Shown here piece after piece: positions 6,270 through 7,667 of a stretch of 7,667 bases of DNA. Origin of the DNA: Candidatus Omnitrophota bacterium (lineage in GTDB: Bacteria > Omnitrophota > Koll11 > Zapsychrales > Zapsychraceae); contig JAGLMJ010000055.1 in assembly GCA_023140095.1 (NCBI GenBank), positions 1-7,667 on the forward strand. The letters are read 5' to 3'. Under the pieces are notes generated by a model. It was not told where the DNA came from, did no database searches, and worked only from the letters and a program-made list of their open reading frames with translations. Position 1 is the stretch's first letter, and the number at the start of each line of letters is the position of its first letter. Made by a program: the position numbers and the translations under genes.

Positions 6270-7564
6270 TGATCCTTACCGTTAAGCCCGCATTCTTTTT
6301 AAAAGGAAAAGTTCAGCTTCCGGCGTCGAAATCCTATTCGATCCGAGCCTTCATGATCGCCGCTTGCGGCGGGCGCTCCACCGTTATGAATCCTTCCAAT
6401 TGCGATGATGCCAAAGTAGCGATACGGGTCATAAGATTTTTGGGCGCTCAAGTTAAAGAAGTGAAAAGAGGCCCGATGGCGCATTGGGAGATCACCGCCA
6501 ATAGGCAAAGATCCCAACTTTCCAAAATAAGCGTCAAAGAATCCGGAACCGTCTTGCGGTTTCTCTTGCCGCTTCTTGCTTTGCGCGGGAAAAATGTGGT
6601 TGTCGTCGGAGAGGGGACTTTGCGCGGGCGCCCGAATCTGTTTCTAACGAAAACCCTGCGCGCGATGGGGGTCAATATCAAAGGGCAGGGGAAGGATGAG
6701 AGCATTCCCATTGAGTTCAAAGGCGGCACGTTGCGCGGAGGAAACGTTACGATTGACGGAAGTTTAAGCTCCCAGTTCGTCTCGGCTCTATTGATCGCGT
6801 CTCCGCAACTTGCGCAGGATACCCGGTTGACATTGCAGGGAAGGCGTTTAGTCTCGACGGACTATATTACAATGACCTGTCAGGTCCTTGAGCAAAGCGG
6901 GATCAAGATCGGAAAAAAAGGGGTAAGGAACTACCAGATCAAAGGAAAACAGGAATTTAAGGGGCTGAAGAATTTTACCGTTCCTTCCGACTATGGCTTA
7001 GCCGCTTTTCTCTTGGCCGCCGCGGCTCTGAATAACTCTGAGATCACGCTTAACGGCAATCTCAGGGACGAATTAGTTCAGGCTGATGGCCATATTCTTT
7101 CCTTTCTTGATCGGATGGGCGTCAATCTTTACAAGACACCGAGGTCCATACAGACCAAAGGGCCGTTTGAATTAGTCGGTGGTAATTTTTCTTTAAGAAA
7201 TTGTCCCGACCTGGTTCCGATCATGACCATTCTGGCCCTTTTTGCGCGGGGACGGACACGGTTGTACAACATCGGTCACGCGCGGGTCAAAGAATCCGAC
7301 CGTATTACCGACCTTAGAACAGAACTTCTTAAAGTGGGAGCAAAGATCACTGAGAAGCGAGATGAACTTGTCATCGATCCCCAGGACAAATATAAGAACG
7401 ACCGCTTATTAGACCCTCACAAAGATCACCGATTAGCCATGGCGTTTTGTGTTCTAGGATTAAAACTTGGTGTCCGTGTTAATGATATAGAATGCACGCA
7501 CAAGTCTTATCCGGATTTCGTCCGGCATTTTAAGGCGATTGGCGCTGTTGTTCACAAAAAATAA
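6269..7564 (+). CDS. aroA: 3-phosphoshikimate 1-carboxyvinyltransferase (EPSP synthase)
   Basis: Sixth step of the shikimate pathway: joins phosphoenolpyruvate to shikimate-3-phosphate in the cytoplasm. The length of 431 is normal. Catalytic and binding motifs are complete: PASKSYSIRA (18-27, K21, R26), ESGTVLRF (91-98), LRGRP with R121, LSSQF (166-170), STDYITMT (196-203), CPDLVPIM with D314, RVKESDR (339-345, E342, R345), DHRLAM (386-391) and CTHKSYPDF with K412. These match E. coli K22, D313, E341, R344, H385 and K411. The phosphoenolpyruvate loop has Glu (E91) where E. coli has N94, a variant I recall from clostridial-type enzymes. The start overlaps the upstream stop as TAATG and has only a poor Shine-Dalgarno, suggesting coupled translation with the coiled-coil gene. 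Its TAA is followed immediately by a second TAA. No other aromatic pathway gene is in the window. Confidence 0.97.
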   Translation: MILTVKPAFFLKGKVQLPASKSYSIRAFMIAACGGRSTVMNPSNCDDAKVAIRVIRFLGAQVKEVKRGPMAHWEITANRQRSQLSKISVKESGTVLRFLLPLLALRGKNVVVVGEGTLRGRPNLFLTKTLRAMGVNIKGQGKDESIPIEFKGGTLRGGNVTIDGSLSSQFVSALLIASPQLAQDTRLTLQGRRLVSTDYITMTCQVLEQSGIKIGKKGVRNYQIKGKQEFKGLKNFTVPSDYGLAAFLLAAAALNNSEITLNGNLRDELVQADGHILSFLDRMGVNLYKTPRSIQTKGPFELVGGNFSLRNCPDLVPIMTILALFARGRTRLYNIGHARVKESDRITDLRTELLKVGAKITEKRDELVIDPQDKYKNDRLLDPHKDHRLAMAFCVLGLKLGVRVNDIECTHKSYPDFVRHFKAIGAVVHKK

Positions 7565-7613
7565 TAAACCATATCTTTGTATTTTTAATATTTATTTTAA
7601 GTGCATAAAAGAA

Positions 7614-7628
7614 TTGCCTATCAGGCAA
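7614..7628. repeat. Short hairpin downstream of aroA
   Basis: TTGCCT-ATC-AGGCAA is a perfect 6-bp inverted repeat with a 3-base loop, 50 bases after the aroA stop. No T-run follows, so it is not a convincing intrinsic terminator. CAGGCA recurs at 7649-7654. The rest of 7565-7667 is AT-rich with no gene visible. Confidence 0.45.
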
Positions 7629-7644
7629 GGTCGTTAGAAATTGT

Positions 7645-7650
7645 TTGACA
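7645..7650 (+). promoter_or_regulatory. Consensus -35 box at window edge
   Basis: TTGACA matches the sigma70 -35 consensus exactly, and 17 bases remain before the window ends, so the matching -10 would fall just outside. It probably serves the next gene to the right. Confidence 0.35.
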
Positions 7651-7667
7651 GGCATTTCCTTTTCATA

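Noticed and set aside
7614..7640. Intrinsic terminator after aroA
   Set aside because: The hairpin is clean but is followed by GGTCGTTAG rather than a T-run.

Overview
The window is a compact, entirely plus-strand stretch of bacterial housekeeping DNA. It holds seven protein genes, all read left to right, separated by one-base or few-base overlaps or by short intergenic gaps (none above about 155 bases). I see no rRNA, tRNA, CRISPR array, insertion sequence or phage gene. Paired lipoprotein-maturation enzymes (LspA, Lgt) and envelope-type proteins fit a diderm bacterium. The order ileS - TraR/DksA-type zinc finger - lspA - lgt - rluD-like, followed by a membrane-anchored coiled-coil protein and aroA, together with the protein sequences, makes me suspect an uncultivated lineage such as Candidatus Omnitrophota. 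That assignment is inference from memory of similar gene orders, not a database result.

Region 1 (1-4095) reads as one operon. It contains the 3' five-sixths of ileS (isoleucyl-tRNA synthetase, cut by the window start), a 127-residue TraR/DksA-family zinc-finger protein, lspA (signal peptidase II) and lgt (prolipoprotein diacylglyceryl transferase). Junctions are tight: TAATG between ileS and the zinc-finger gene, ATGA between that gene and lspA, and a 25-base overlap between lspA and lgt. Lgt and LspA catalyse consecutive steps of lipoprotein maturation. The Lgt here is unusual: about 56 extra N-terminal residues look like a diverged second copy of its own first two-helix module.

Region 2 (4096-4250) is a structured intergenic gap with a large imperfect palindrome built from GTACTTCG-type words, followed by two small back-to-back hairpins. 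Region 3 (4251-5156) is a RluA/RluC/RluD-family pseudouridine synthase with an S4 domain.

Region 4 (5157-5291) separates the first gene group from a second. It holds a weak terminator-like hairpin with a T-run, a possible competing hairpin, a sigma70-like promoter with a perfect TATAAT, and a strong Shine-Dalgarno sequence. Region 5 (5292-7564) is a two-gene unit joined by TAATG: a membrane-anchored coiled-coil protein of unknown function and aroA (EPSP synthase, shikimate pathway). aroA ends in tandem stop codons, and the last 103 bases are AT-rich non-coding DNA with a small hairpin and a consensus -35 box at the window edge, probably belonging to the next gene.

Most of the window is ordinary housekeeping. 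The points most worth a second look are the Lgt N-terminal duplication, the intergenic palindrome, the attenuator-like region before the coiled-coil gene, and the coiled-coil protein itself.
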